From an uncultured Opitutaceae bacterium (GTDB lineage Bacteria > Verrucomicrobiota > Verrucomicrobiia > Opitutales > Opitutaceae), in contig CAITBM010000009.1 in the NCBI GenBank assembly GCA_903890485.1, positions 62,001-126,000 on the forward strand: DNA of 64,000 nucleotides, written 5' to 3'. The notes below the pieces were generated by a model that was not told the DNA's origin, did no database searches, and worked only from the letters and a program-made list of their open reading frames with translations. The translations under genes and the position numbers were made by a program. Position 1 is the first letter of the stretch. Each line of letters starts with the position of its first letter. Below are positions 49,999-59,354 of this stretch, piece by piece.

Positions 49999-51942
49999 AT
50001 GAGCCTCCTTTCCGATACCACCCTGCCCGCAACCCCCGCCGCCATTCCAACCCCTGCCCAACCGCCGGACAAGGCCCCCGTCCCCGACCACCTCCAGCTC
50101 GTGGTGGTGGGCCACGTGGACCACGGCAAATCGACCCTCATAGGCCGCCTGCTCTTCGACACCCACTCGGTGCCGGACGGCAAGGCCGAGCGGATCGAGG
50201 CGGCCTGCAAGGCCGAGGGCATGGAGTTTGAGTATGCCTTCCTCATGGACGCGCTCCTTGAGGAGCAGGCGCAGAACATCACGATGGACACGACGCGGGT
50301 GCCCTTCAGCACGGAACGCCGCTCGTTCACCATCATCGACGCGCCCGGCCACAAGGAATTCCTGAAGAACATGATCACCGGCGCCGCAAGCGCCGACGCC
50401 GCGGTCCTGTTGGTGGACGCGTTTGAGGGCCTGCGCGAGCAGTCCCGCCGGCACTGCTTCCTGCTCTCGCTCCTGGGTCTGCGCCAGATCGTGGTGGCCG
50501 TGAACAAGATGGACCTGGTGGGCTACAAGCCCGAGGTGTTCGAGGCGATCCGCACCGAGCTGAGCGCGTTCCTTGCCAAGCTGGGCGTCGAGCCCGCGCA
50601 CTTTGTCCCCATATCGGCCAAGCACGGCGAGGGACTCCTCAAGCACAGCGACAAGATGCCGTGGTACCGCGGACCGACGCTGGTTGAGTCGCTGGAGAAG
50701 TTCCGCGCGACACCGCCCGCCTCAGGAGGCCCGCTGCGGCTCTCCGTGCAGGATGTCTACCGCTTCGACGCCCGCCGCATCATCGCAGGGCTGGTTGAGT
50801 CGGGAAGCGTCTCCGTGGGCGACCAGATCGAGTTTGTGCCCGGCGGCAAGCGTAGCCGGGTCAAGGGCATCGAGACCTGGCCCCAGACGAACCCCCCGCC
50901 CCGCGGGCCCGTCGGCGCGGGCAGCGAGGTCGCCATCACCCTTGAGGACGAGCTCTTTGTCGAGCGGGGCCAGATCGGGGCACCCCCCTCCGACAAGCCC
51001 TACGAGGCCCGGACATTCACCGCCCGCGTCTTTTGGATCCACGACACCCCGCTTCGCTCGGGGGAACTCATCCCGCTGAAGCTGGGAACCCAGCAGGCCG
51101 AGGCGCGGGTCCTCGGGATCCAGCGGACGCTGGACGCCATCACGCTCGAGTCCGGCACCGGAACGACCGGCGAGGTCAAGGTCCACGAAGTGGCCGAGAT
51201 CCGCCTGCGCGTCCGCAAGCCGATCGCCTTCGACGTGGGGGGCAAGGTCCCAGCGCTTGGGCGCTTCGTCCTCATGCGGGGCCGCCGCATCGGCGGTGGC
51301 GGAGTGATCGACTCCGTGGTCGACGAACCGACCGTCACCTCCGGCATCAACCCGGTCAGCCGCTCCGCGATCCTTGGGCACCGGGGATGCATCGTCTGGA
51401 TGACAGGTCTTTCCGGATCGGGAAAGTCCACGCTCGCCCAGGCCCTCGAGCAGCGCCTGCTGAGCTCCGGCATCCTCTCTGCGATCCTAGACGGCGACGT
51501 CCTCCGGACCGGGCTGAGCCGCAACCTGGGCTTCACGCCCGACGACCGGAGCGAGAACCTGCGCCGCGCCACGGAGCTTGCGATCCACCTCGCCGACGCC
51601 GGCGTGGTCGTGCTCGCCGCACTGATATCGCCCTTCCGCGCTGACCGCGCGCTCGCAGCCGAGCGCGCCAAGGAGCGCGGCGTTCCCTTCGCGGAGGTCT
51701 TCATCAACGCCCCTCTCGCGGAATGCGAACGCCGGGACCCGAAGCAGCTCTACAAGAGGGCCCGCGCCGGCCAGATCCCCCAGTTCACGGGAATCGATTC
51801 CCCCTACGAGGCCCCGCTGGCCCCCGACCTTGAGATTCGAACCGATCGCCAGTCCGTCGCGGAATCGGTCGAGGCACTCACCGAGATGGCCCTCGGACTT
51901 GCCAGGCCCTCAGAGCAGACCGGATCCGGCTCCCATATATGA
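49999..51942 (+). CDS. cysNC: Bifunctional sulfate adenylyltransferase subunit 1 / APS kinase
   Basis: 647 residues from ATG 49999. The N-terminal CysN GTPase has G1 [18 protein letters not shown]3 DAPGHKEF and G4 NKMD, plus the two EF-Tu-like beta barrels (about 240-440). The C-terminal APS kinase (about 455-640) has [17 protein letters not shown], '[15 protein letters not shown]', '[11 protein letters not shown]' and '[20 protein letters not shown]'. It uses GTP hydrolysis to drive APS synthesis with CysD, then phosphorylates APS to PAPS. The fusion is common in proteobacteria and Verrucomicrobia. Overlaps cobA by 4 nt (ATGA). Confidence 0.96.
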   Translation: MSLLSDTTLPATPAAIPTPAQPPDKAPVPDHLQLVVVGHVDHGKSTLIGRLLFDTHSVPDGKAERIEAACKAEGMEFEYAFLMDALLEEQAQNITMDTTRVPFSTERRSFTIIDAPGHKEFLKNMITGAASADAAVLLVDAFEGLREQSRRHCFLLSLLGLRQIVVAVNKMDLVGYKPEVFEAIRTELSAFLAKLGVEPAHFVPISAKHGEGLLKHSDKMPWYRGPTLVESLEKFRATPPASGGPLRLSVQDVYRFDARRIIAGLVESGSVSVGDQIEFVPGGKRSRVKGIETWPQTNPPPRGPVGAGSEVAITLEDELFVERGQIGAPPSDKPYEARTFTARVFWIHDTPLRSGELIPLKLGTQQAEARVLGIQRTLDAITLESGTGTTGEVKVHEVAEIRLRVRKPIAFDVGGKVPALGRFVLMRGRRIGGGGVIDSVVDEPTVTSGINPVSRSAILGHRGCIVWMTGLSGSGKSTLAQALEQRLLSSGILSAILDGDVLRTGLSRNLGFTPDDRSENLRRATELAIHLADAGVVVLAALISPFRADRALAAERAKERGVPFAEVFINAPLAECERRDPKQLYKRARAGQIPQFTGIDSPYEAPLAPDLEIRTDRQSVAESVEALTEMALGLARPSEQTGSGSHI

Positions 51943-52712
51943 CCCCGGGGACGGTATATCTGGTGGGGGCGGGTCCGGGAGACCCGGAGCTTTTGACGCT
52001 CAAGGCCCGCCGGGTATTGGGGGAGGCCGACGTGGTGGTCTACGACCACCTGGTCGACACCGATCTGCTCGACCTGACCAGGCCGTCCTGCGAGCGGATC
52101 TTCGCCGGAAAGAAGCCGGGAGCGGTCTGCAGGCCCCAGACGGAGATTGACGAGACCCTCGTGCACCTCGCGCTTGAGGGAAAGACAGTCGTCCGGCTCA
52201 AGGGGGGCGATCCCTTTATCTTTGGCCGCGGCGGCGAGGAGGCCATGGCTCTCGCGGCGGCGAAGGTGCCCTTTGAGATCGTGCCAGGCGTGACCTCGGC
52301 CCTGGCCGCGGCCGCCTACGCGGGCATCCCGCTCACGCACCGACTGCACAGCTCCGCCGTCGTGCTCCTCACCGGCCACGAGGATCCCTCCAAGCCCGAC
52401 GCCACAGTCCACTGGGAGGATTATGCGCGGCTGAACGCGACGCTGTGCATCTACATGGGTGTGAAAAACCTGCCCACCATCACCCGCCGTCTTTCCGAGG
52501 GAGGGATGGACAGGGCGACCCCCGCTGCGATCGTCCAGTCGGCGACAACGCCAGAGCACCGCAGGATCCTTGGCACCCTGGGGACGATTGCCGGGCTCGC
52601 GTCCCAGGGGCAGGTCGAGGCCCCGGCGATGCTGATCATCGGCGAGGTCGCCGCTTTCTCGGAAAAGCTTTCCTGGTTCGAGCCCGCACAGCGTTTGGCA
52701 GAGACACGATGA
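51939..52712 (+). CDS. cobA: Uroporphyrinogen-III C-methyltransferase (SUMT)
   Basis: 257 residues, a stand-alone SUMT. It methylates uroporphyrinogen III twice to precorrin-2, the sirohaem and cobalamin precursor. Motifs: [18 protein letters not shown], '[11 protein letters not shown]', '[18 protein letters not shown]', '[20 protein letters not shown]' and '[11 protein letters not shown]' near 165. Here it serves sulfite reductase (cysI, two genes on), which needs sirohaem. The dehydrogenase/chelatase half of CysG is absent; a CbiX/SirB-like protein follows. It overlaps both neighbours by 4 nt. Confidence 0.95.
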   Translation: MTPGTVYLVGAGPGDPELLTLKARRVLGEADVVVYDHLVDTDLLDLTRPSCERIFAGKKPGAVCRPQTEIDETLVHLALEGKTVVRLKGGDPFIFGRGGEEAMALAAAKVPFEIVPGVTSALAAAAYAGIPLTHRLHSSAVVLLTGHEDPSKPDATVHWEDYARLNATLCIYMGVKNLPTITRRLSEGGMDRATPAAIVQSATTPEHRRILGTLGTIAGLASQGQVEAPAMLIIGEVAAFSEKLSWFEPAQRLAETR

Positions 52713-53530
52713 AGGCTCTCCTCGTTGACAACGGATCCGTCGAGCCCGCGGCGCACGAGAGCCTGCGGTCGGCCGCAGCAGCAATAGGCACCCGGGCCCA
52801 AGTGCCTGTCGAGGCCGTTTCCTGGAAGCACAGCAACCGCGTTGCGGCGGGCGCCCTGGCCGGGGGGGCCGCGGCAACCCTTTCACCGTGGATTAGGGAT
52901 CAAGTGGCTGCCGGCGAGCGCGAGTTTGTCATCGTGCCTTTCTTTATCAGCCCCCAGGGCGCAATAGGGTCCGCCCTCAGGCGCGACCTGGACGCCCTTT
53001 CGGCGGAGACCGGAGGGTTCGCCTATACTATAACCGAGGGCCTTTCGACGGCCGGCGTACTGCACCGGGTCATCGGCGACCGGGTGCGGGAGACGATCGC
53101 CGCACGGGGCCTTGACCGGCCCGCCATCATCGTGGTCGACCACGGCGGCCCCTCGCGCGCCTCGGCGCAGATCCGAGACCGGGTGGCGGGACAGGTCAGG
53201 GAGAGCTTGGTGGGCCTGGCTGGTCCCGTGAGGGCGGCATCGATGGAGTCACCCGACGGCCCGGAATACGACTTCAACAGGCCTCTCTTCGCCGACCTCA
53301 TGCGCGAAGACGGGTTTTCTTCGGGTGACGTCGTCGTCGCCCCCCTTTTTCTGTCGCCCGGCCGCCACGCCGGCAAAGGGGGGGACCTTGAGACGATTGC
53401 CGAACACGCCGCGGCCCGAGTGCCCGGCCTGAAATGCCACTTCACCGCATTGGTGGGCTCCCATCCCCTGACCCTTGAAACCCTCGCAGACGCCCTTGCC
53501 AGGGCGCTTCGCGTCGGAACGCATCCATGA
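52709..53530 (+). CDS. Sirohydrochlorin chelatase-like protein (CbiX/SirB family), N-terminal half degenerate
   Basis: 273 residues from ATG 52709, two CbiX-like halves. Half 2 (about 135-260) keeps the metal ligands: His in IIVVDHGGPSRAS and His in APLFLSPGRHAGKGGD. Half 1 (about 1-130) has lost both: LLVDNGSVEP has Asn where His is expected, and FFISPQGAIG has no His. A double CbiX with one live half would insert Fe2+ into sirohydrochlorin for sirohaem. Upstream cobA and downstream cysI support the sirohaem role over cobalt insertion. The precorrin-2 dehydrogenase step has no gene here. Overlaps both neighbours (ATGA). Confidence 0.82.
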   Translation: MKALLVDNGSVEPAAHESLRSAAAAIGTRAQVPVEAVSWKHSNRVAAGALAGGAAATLSPWIRDQVAAGEREFVIVPFFISPQGAIGSALRRDLDALSAETGGFAYTITEGLSTAGVLHRVIGDRVRETIAARGLDRPAIIVVDHGGPSRASAQIRDRVAGQVRESLVGLAGPVRAASMESPDGPEYDFNRPLFADLMREDGFSSGDVVVAPLFLSPGRHAGKGGDLETIAEHAAARVPGLKCHFTALVGSHPLTLETLADALARALRVGTHP

Positions 53531-55257
53531 GCACTCCCCCCGAAGCCACAGCCAAGCCGCTCCACAAAAATGAGGTGCTGAAGGCCGAGAGCAACTACCT
53601 GCGCGGACATATCCTGCAGGACCTCTCTGACCCGTCCACCGGGACCATTTCCGAGGACAGCGCCCAGCTCACAAAATTCCACGGGGTCTACCCGCAGGAT
53701 GACCGCGACCTGCGCAACCAGCGGCGCAAGGAGGGCAAGGAGAAGGCCTACATCTTCATGGCTCGCGTGCGGGTGCCGGGCGGGGTGTGCACGCCCAAGC
53801 AGTGGCTCACCCTCGACGCCCTGGCCGATTCACACGCCAACGGCACGCTCAAGATCACCAACCGCCAGGCGTTCCAGTTCCACGGGATCCTCAAGGGAAA
53901 CCTGCGCCCTGCAATCCGGGAGGTGAACCGGGTGCTCATGGATACCCTCGCGGCCTGCGGCGACGTGGTCCGAAACGTGATGTGCAACCCGAATCCCCAC
54001 CTCTCGAGCCTGCATGCCGAGACGCTCGAGATCGCGCGCGCGGTCGGCCGGCACCTCTCCCCGCACACCCGGGCCTACCACGAGCTGTGGGTCGAGGACA
54101 GGCTGGTTGGGGGCGGCGACCCCGAAGAGGACGCCGAGCCGATCTACGGAAAGACCTACCTGCCTCGGAAGTTCAAGATCGGGTTCGCAATCCCACCGAG
54201 CAACGACATCGACGTGTTCGCCAACGACCTTGGCTTCATTGCCGTGGCGGACGACAAGGGCCGCCTGGCGGGCTTCACCATCACTGTCGGCGGCGGGATG
54301 GGAATGTCCCACAACCAGGTCGAAACCTACCCCCGCCTGGCGGAGGTCCTGGGTTTTTGCCGGCCCGAGCAGGTGGTCGAGGTCGCCGAGAAGATCGTGA
54401 CCGTGCAGCGGGACTTCGGCGACAGGACCGATCGCAAGCACGCGCGGTTCAAGTACACGGTCGCCGACCGCGGGCTCGTTTGGATCCGCAACGAGGTCGA
54501 GCGGCGCCTGGGCTGGGAGCTGGGGACCCCGCGGCGCTTCGAGTTCACCGACACCGGCGACCGGTATGGCTGGACCGAGGGGCCAGACGGCAGCGCCCAC
54601 TTTACCCTCTTCATCGAGAACGGACGGGTGAAGGGCGACGTGAAGACTGCGCTCAGGGAGATCGCCTCGGTGCACACCGGTGATTTCCGGCTTACCCCGA
54701 ACCAGCACCTGATGATCGCGAGCATCTCGCCGGAGAACCGGCCGCGCATCGAGGGGCTCCTGCGCAAGCACGGGCTCGACACCGCAAACCGGGCCACCGG
54801 ACTGCGCCTAAACTCCATGGCCTGCGTCGCCCTGCCCACATGCGGGCTGGCCCTCGCCGAGAGCGAGCGGTACCTTCCCGAGCTCGTCACGCAGCTTGAC
54901 GAGGCGGTCGAATCCGCAGGGCTCAGGGACGACGCCATTGTGATCCGGATGACGGGATGCCCCAACGGATGCGGTCGACCGTTCCTGGCGGAGATCGGAT
55001 TCGTCGGGCGCTCGCCGGGCAAATACAACATGTACCTCGGCGCCGCATTCAACGGGTCGAGGATGAACACGCTCTACAAGGCGTCGCTCGCCACGGCCGA
55101 GATCATCCCGCTGACCCAAGGTCTCCTGAAGCGCTATGCTGCAGAGCGGCTCGACGGAGAGCGATTCGGGGATTTTTCCATCCGTGTAGGGCTGGTTAAG
55201 CCAACCGGCACGGCAGCGGACTTTCACTCCGGCCCCGCGGGCGCCTCGGACTCGTAA
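53527..55257 (+). CDS. cysI: Sulfite reductase haemoprotein (CysI-like)
   Basis: 576 residues. It reduces sulfite to sulfide at a sirohaem-[4Fe-4S] site. The four cluster cysteines are in CVALPTCGLALAESER and TGCPNGCGRPFLAEIGFVG, the latter typical of the NADPH sulfite reductase beta subunit. The N-terminal 'LRGHILQDL', 'QLTKFHGVYPQDDRDLR' and 'FMARVRVPGGVCTPKQWL' are family motifs. No flavoprotein cysJ follows; electrons may come from ferredoxin or a flavoprotein encoded elsewhere. Last gene of the sulfate operon; a perfect 12-bp hairpin lies 30 nt after the stop. Confidence 0.95.
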   Translation: MSTPPEATAKPLHKNEVLKAESNYLRGHILQDLSDPSTGTISEDSAQLTKFHGVYPQDDRDLRNQRRKEGKEKAYIFMARVRVPGGVCTPKQWLTLDALADSHANGTLKITNRQAFQFHGILKGNLRPAIREVNRVLMDTLAACGDVVRNVMCNPNPHLSSLHAETLEIARAVGRHLSPHTRAYHELWVEDRLVGGGDPEEDAEPIYGKTYLPRKFKIGFAIPPSNDIDVFANDLGFIAVADDKGRLAGFTITVGGGMGMSHNQVETYPRLAEVLGFCRPEQVVEVAEKIVTVQRDFGDRTDRKHARFKYTVADRGLVWIRNEVERRLGWELGTPRRFEFTDTGDRYGWTEGPDGSAHFTLFIENGRVKGDVKTALREIASVHTGDFRLTPNQHLMIASISPENRPRIEGLLRKHGLDTANRATGLRLNSMACVALPTCGLALAESERYLPELVTQLDEAVESAGLRDDAIVIRMTGCPNGCGRPFLAEIGFVGRSPGKYNMYLGAAFNGSRMNTLYKASLATAEIIPLTQGLLKRYAAERLDGERFGDFSIRVGLVKPTGTAADFHSGPAGASDS

Positions 55258-55287
55258 GACCCTTTCCGCGCGGGTCCCCAAAAAGAG

Positions 55288-55314
55288 ACGGGCCGCCTAC
55301 CCTAGGCGGCCCGT
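55288..55314 (+). terminator. Hairpin after cysI
   Basis: ACGGGCCGCCTA (55288-55299), loop CCC, TAGGCGGCCCGT (55303-55314): 12 perfect pairs with a 3-nt loop, 30 nt after the cysI stop. It is not followed by a T run (TCGCTGTGCTT), so it may stop polymerase poorly or protect the mRNA 3' end. Confidence 0.6.
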
Positions 55315-55485
55315 TCGCTGTGCTTGCTTACCCTAATATACCCTAAACGACACGTTCCGCGCTTACTAGGAGACGTATCTCGATCCGATGGAGCGAGACG
55401 CTCGGCACGGGACCAAGGTTTCACTATTCCGAGGAAAAAACCTAACCTATTTTTCAGCTGATATTTAGGAGACAAACGAGGTGGG
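55315..55485. repeat. 171-nt gap with CCCTAA-type repeats
   Basis: TACCCTAA occurs at 55329-55336 and 55339-55346 (10-nt period), echoing TACCCTA in the preceding hairpin (55298). The inverted form GGGTTAGGG lies at 55483-55491, at the end of the next gene. The stretch is A/T-richer than its surroundings and holds no credible frame. Purpose unknown; a protein-binding or recombination site is possible. Confidence 0.35.
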
Positions 55486-55800
55486 TTAGGGCCCAGCGAG
55501 GCTCTCGGAGCTGGGTTTTTTCGGCCTGGGCTCTGTCCATAGGCGAACCCAGTATTCGGCGAGGTTCTTCATACTGATCCTCTTTGCCCCATAGGAGCGG
55601 GCGGCGGCGACCAAGACGGGGACAACAGAGCTCCGTTCCTCGAGGTAACGCCACAACTCCAAGTCGAGGCGGGCGACGGCCGAGGGACCGTCATTTGCGC
55701 CGGTCACAATTGAGCGAACTTTATTCTGCCAGAACTGTCTCTCCTCCCGATGCTGCTGGATATAGTCGTGAAGAAGCTGCTCGCTCCGGTTGAGGCTCAT
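55486..55800 (-). CDS. Small conserved hypothetical protein
   Basis: 104 residues from ATG 55800 (frame open to 55866). Mostly helical: 'SLNRSEQLLHDYIQQHREER' and 'QFWQNKVRSIVTG' form an amphipathic first half, 'VARLDLELWRYLEERSSVV' the second, and 'AAARSYGAKRISMKNLAEYW' a third helix before a Pro/Lys/Ser tail. No known domain is recognised; similar short proteins occur in Opitutaceae as far as I can recall, which is why the frame is kept. It is cytoplasmic. Its last codons lie over a plus-strand terminator hairpin. Confidence 0.55.
   Translation of the reverse strand: MSLNRSEQLLHDYIQQHREERQFWQNKVRSIVTGANDGPSAVARLDLELWRYLEERSSVVPVLVAAARSYGAKRISMKNLAEYWVRLWTEPRPKKPSSESLAGP
55492..55521 (+). 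terminator. Intrinsic terminator on the plus strand, inside the end of the opposing gene
   Basis: CCCAGC (55492-55497) pairs with GCTGGG (55510-55515), with an inner CGAG/CTCG pairing, and TTTTTT follows immediately (55516-55521). It would stop plus-strand transcripts leaving the cys operon past the earlier hairpin. It lies over the last codons of the minus-strand gene. Confidence 0.6.
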
Positions 55801-55928
55801 GACGCCAACGTGCTTCCAGTGTTGTAAAAAACAACCGTAAAACCCGCTTTCAGCATGGCATTGCAATTTTTCACCATTCGTGGTTACCCTCCTTTACCGA
55901 AATCTGATCGCTCTTACCCCTAACTACC

Positions 55929-56741
55929 ATGTGGCCAAAACTTAAAGAACAGCTACCCGCCATCATTCTGACCGCAGTTCTCATTTCAGGCGCTGCTTTT
56001 TGGATGCACACGCAGACGGTGGCCGAGATGGCCGCCAAGCAAGAGGCCCAGCTTGTTCCCCTCCGCGAACAGAACGAGGCCCTGAAGGCGTCGGCCGAGG
56101 AGAATCGGCGCAATATCGAGGCAACCAACAAGATGCTCAAGGAGGCGATCGCCAAGCGCGAGGCCGACATGTTCAGGACCGACGAGGAAATCCAGAAGCT
56201 CAATGGCGAGCGCATGGACGCCCTCGCAGAGGCGATTGCGAAGAAGGTCCAGCCCTACAATCCGCTGCCGAAGAGCCCCGAGGAGGCCGAGAAAATGCAG
56301 AATGAGCAGGTCGACAAGGTTTCGTCCCGCCTGCAGCTCAAGATCCAGCCTATTCTCCTCGATATGGCAAAGGACCAGAACCTGACCCGCTCCTCCATCG
56401 AGAAATACAGCCAGAGGATTTCGGACCAGGTCGGCACAGCCCTCACGGGCGAGATGGCGCGCAATCAGAAGCTCAACAACAACCTTATGGAGACTCAGGC
56501 CGCTGCAGCGGACGCCCTGAAGCTCAATCATGAGCTCACCGCACTCTACCTGAGCACCTTCAAGGACCAGGGCATCGTGACCCGCCTCCTCATGCTCCCG
56601 GCCAACGTGGTTCGGGACGCCGCCAATTTCAGCATCATCACCAGCAACGACCGGAAGAAGGTCGAGCAGGACCTGATCATCAAGGAGAACGAGATCGAGA
56701 AGCGCCTCTCCGACATCCAGGCCCAGGCCCCGAAGGGCTGA
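55929..56741 (+). CDS. Membrane-anchored coiled-coil protein, hypothetical
   Basis: 270 residues. An N-terminal membrane helix (LPAIILTAVLISGAAFWM) is followed by a long helical, Glu/Lys-rich body: 'AAKQEAQLVPLREQNEALKA' and 'SAEENRRNIEATNKMLKEAI' give coiled-coil heptads to about residue 95, then 'EEAEKMQNEQVDKVSSRLQL' and 'KLNNNLMETQAAAADALKLN' more helices, and a final 'KVEQDLIIKENEIEKRLSDI'. No catalytic motif. Probably periplasmic. It is the only plus-strand gene between the cys operon and the aldo/keto reductase. Function unknown. Confidence 0.7.
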   Translation: MWPKLKEQLPAIILTAVLISGAAFWMHTQTVAEMAAKQEAQLVPLREQNEALKASAEENRRNIEATNKMLKEAIAKREADMFRTDEEIQKLNGERMDALAEAIAKKVQPYNPLPKSPEEAEKMQNEQVDKVSSRLQLKIQPILLDMAKDQNLTRSSIEKYSQRISDQVGTALTGEMARNQKLNNNLMETQAAAADALKLNHELTALYLSTFKDQGIVTRLLMLPANVVRDAANFSIITSNDRKKVEQDLIIKENEIEKRLSDIQAQAPKG

Positions 56742-56748
56742 GGCCCGG

Positions 56749-58152
56749 CTAAGCGGGCTTGACCTGGATCGGGAGCAGGGCCGCGTCCTGCATCCCGTGG
56801 ATGATCTTCTTGTCCGGGGGACAAAACGTTGCCAAGGCGCCCGATAGGCGAGCCTTGCCCTCAACCACGAAGTAGTACGGGCAGAGCCTGAGGCGACCGT
56901 CGGACTCCCGGGCCTCGTGCGGCGCAGTGCCATCATAGAGGCTGTGCCTCACCCTGCGGGGTTTGCGGTAGGTCTGGAGGATGTGGAGGTTCGTGGGAGC
57001 GAGCTCCAGCGCGCGCTCGACCCCCTGCTGCCATTCCTCGCGCGAGCAGTCGCTCCCAAGGACAACGCTGCGAGCACCCCAGGCCGTCTCGTGGAATCCG
57101 CTGATCTTGATGATGAGGTCCCGCTCCTTCTGGGTCGCCGAGATCAGGTCCCTCCAGGAGCCCAGGGCTCGGCCCGCGGCGCGCGGCCCGTCAAGGACGG
57201 CGCCCGGGGGAAGAGGAGCCGGATCCATGACCCAGGTCTGGGGGATGAGGGTTCTAAGGAGTTTGAGCGACCGGCCCCCCAGGGCCTCCGCCCAGTAGTC
57301 CTGGAGCAGGTGGTGGTGGAAGAGCGCGAAGGCCAGCTTCTCCTCCTGGTAAGGCCGCATCGGGGGGGCGATGGCGACCTCGCCCGAGGCCCAGGCCTCC
57401 AGGATGTACTCCGCCGTCTTTATGCTTCCCAGGTCGAAGAGCTCAAAGAACCTGTAGATCACGTCGATCTTCTCGGGGTTGCCCTCGACGTCGAAGAAGA
57501 GCGATCCCCCAAGTGGGAAGAGATCCTCGGGCCTCATGCAGAATACCCTGTGGCCTGCGATCTGGAGCTGGAGGGCGAGCCACTCCATCTCGGGCCGGTA
57601 GGTGGCCGCCTCATCGCTCACGACAAGCGCGATCAGGGGATTGCGGATCTCGGGGCGCAGCGCCGCGAGGGACGAATGGAAATTGCGGACCATCGCGTCG
57701 TCCGATCCGAGGACGCCCTGCGACCCCCCGTAGAGCCGGTTCAGGAATGCCGTGAGCCCGATGCCCCCGGGGACCGAGTCGAGCTCCGTCATCACGAACC
57801 CCTCGTCGGTAAGGAGAAGGTCGGGCCTAAGGACCGTCGGGAACATGCCCCGGTTCTTGGGATCGCGGGCGTGGGCCACGAGGGCGGCAGGCTTGCCGCG
57901 GTCGACGTAGTCGGCCACCCAGGGGGCCGTGAGCGGCTTGTTGCGCAGGAGATTCTTGCCCGCAACCGACCTCGTGTAGAGCGCCTCCAACGCCTGGTGG
58001 AATTCCAGGCAGGACGCGCCGATCGCCTCAAGCTCCTGGAGCTGGGCGGGGTCTATTGGCCAGGCCGTGGGTGACAGACGCCAGGTCTTGTCCTCGAAGA
58101 GAGACTGGCCCGCGAAGGTCGACTTGAGGGTCTCAAAGGAGAGTCTGTTCAT
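56749..58152 (-). CDS. ATP-grasp-like protein, unknown function
   Basis: 467 residues. 'RPDLLLTDEGFVMTELDSVP' recalls the ATP-grasp lid and metal-ligand segment of glutathionylspermidine-synthase-like enzymes (ARPDWVLTEDG..LEIN). Other conserved-looking stretches are 'FLNRLYGGSQGVLGS', 'EMEWLALQLQIAGHRVFCMR', 'IDVIYRFFELFDLGSI' and 'RDLIIKISGFHETAWGARSV', the last resembling an ATP-binding lysine region. No signal peptide. It starts 10 nt downstream of the prfB stop on the same strand, so the two are probably co-transcribed. Peptide-bond or amide-forming activity is a guess from the fold. Confidence 0.6.
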   Translation of the reverse strand: MNRLSFETLKSTFAGQSLFEDKTWRLSPTAWPIDPAQLQELEAIGASCLEFHQALEALYTRSVAGKNLLRNKPLTAPWVADYVDRGKPAALVAHARDPKNRGMFPTVLRPDLLLTDEGFVMTELDSVPGGIGLTAFLNRLYGGSQGVLGSDDAMVRNFHSSLAALRPEIRNPLIALVVSDEAATYRPEMEWLALQLQIAGHRVFCMRPEDLFPLGGSLFFDVEGNPEKIDVIYRFFELFDLGSIKTAEYILEAWASGEVAIAPPMRPYQEEKLAFALFHHHLLQDYWAEALGGRSLKLLRTLIPQTWVMDPAPLPPGAVLDGPRAAGRALGSWRDLISATQKERDLIIKISGFHETAWGARSVVLGSDCSREEWQQGVERALELAPTNLHILQTYRKPRRVRHSLYDGTAPHEARESDGRLRLCPYYFVVEGKARLSGALATFCPPDKKIIHGMQDAALLPIQVKPA

Positions 58153-58162
58153 CGGTTATGAC

Positions 58163-59306
58163 CTAATCGTCGATCTGGATGTCCTTGTTCCTGTGCCGCG
58201 GGCTCCCCGCGCGCAGCCACGCCGTAACGAACGGGTCGATCTTGCCGTCAAGGACGCCCTGGGTGTCGCTCGTGCTGTAGCCGGTCCTCAGGTCCTTCAC
58301 CATCTGGTAGGGCTGGAGCACGTAGCTCCGGATCTGGCTTCCCCACCCGATCTCGCCCTTCTCCCCGTAGAATCGCTCCATCTCGCTCCGCTGCTCGTCC
58401 TGCTTCTTCTCGTAGAGTCGGGCCTTGAGGACGCTCATGGCGCTGGCCCGGTTCTTGATCTGCGAGCGCTCGTTCTGGCACACGACAACGATCCCGGTCG
58501 GGATGTGCGTCACACGCACGGCCGAGTCCGTCGTGTTGACGCCCTGCCCGCCCTTGCCCGAGGAGCGGTAGACATCGACACGGATCTCGGCCTCCGGGAT
58601 CTCGATCTCGATCTCCTCGTTGATCTCGGCGACAACGTCCACCGCGCAGAACGAGGTGTGCCGGCGCTTGTTCGAGTCAAAGGGGCTGATGCGCACCAGG
58701 CGGTGAACCCCGCGCTCGGCCTTGGCATAGCCGTAGGCATTCTCGCCCTTCAGGACGAGGGTCGCCTTGGTGATGCCGGCCTGGTCGCCCGACTGGACAT
58801 CCTGGACCTCGACCTCGAATCCGCGGCGCTCCGCCCATCGGTTGTACATGCGGAAGAGCATGTCGGCCCAGTCGCACGACTCGGTTCCCCCTGCCCCGGC
58901 CTGGATGGAAAGAAAGGCGTTGTTGCGGTCGAACTGGCCCGTGAGGAAGGAGGCTATCTCGAGCTTGTCGAGCTCCTCGGCCATCGACGCGACATTGGCC
59001 TCGATCTCCTTCTCATGCGCCTCACGCTCCGAGGCCTCTGAGGCCCAGACCAGCTCGATCATCACGTCGATGTCGTCCACCTTGCCCTGGAACGCGATCA
59101 CGGGAAGGATGGCGCGCTTCATCGCATTCAGCTTCACGATATGCTTCTGGGCCCTCTCGTTGTTGTCCCAGAAAGCCGGATCGCCCATCTGGGCCTCCAG
59201 CGCCTCTATCTCCCGGCGTTTTTGATCGACGTCAAAGAAACCTCCACAGGTGGCCTGCGCGCTTCTTGATGTTCTCGATGTGGTTGAGAGATTCGGGAGA
59301 GATCAT
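58163..59306 (-). CDS. prfB: Peptide chain release factor 2, expressed by +1 programmed frameshift
   Basis: Two segments: 59306-59235 (24 codons, [11 protein letters not shown]...WRFL, ending CTT before TGA at 59234-59232) and 59233-58163, which continues in the +1 frame as [19 protein letters not shown]. The shift site reads AGGTTTCTTTGAC, the classic CTT-TGA-C slip with an AGG Shine-Dalgarno-like element just upstream. RF2 reads UGA, so low RF2 favours the shift and restores it. The product has about 380 residues with ISPFDSN (stop recognition SPF) and [15 protein letters not shown] (GGQ motif). Cytoplasmic, essential. Followed by the ATP-grasp-like gene. Confidence 0.95.
59231..59243 (-). 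promoter_or_regulatory. Programmed +1 frameshift site of prfB
   Basis: AGG (59243-59241), TTT, CTT (59237-59235), TGA (59234-59232), C (59231). The ribosome slips from CTT to the overlapping TTT and skips the T at 59234, reading GAC next. The SD-like element of E. coli (AGGGGG) is reduced here to AGG within GGAGG. Confidence 0.9.
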
Positions 59307-59354
59307 GATGGAACGGGCACTAAAACCCGGACTTTGCCCGACCGCAAGCGGACA

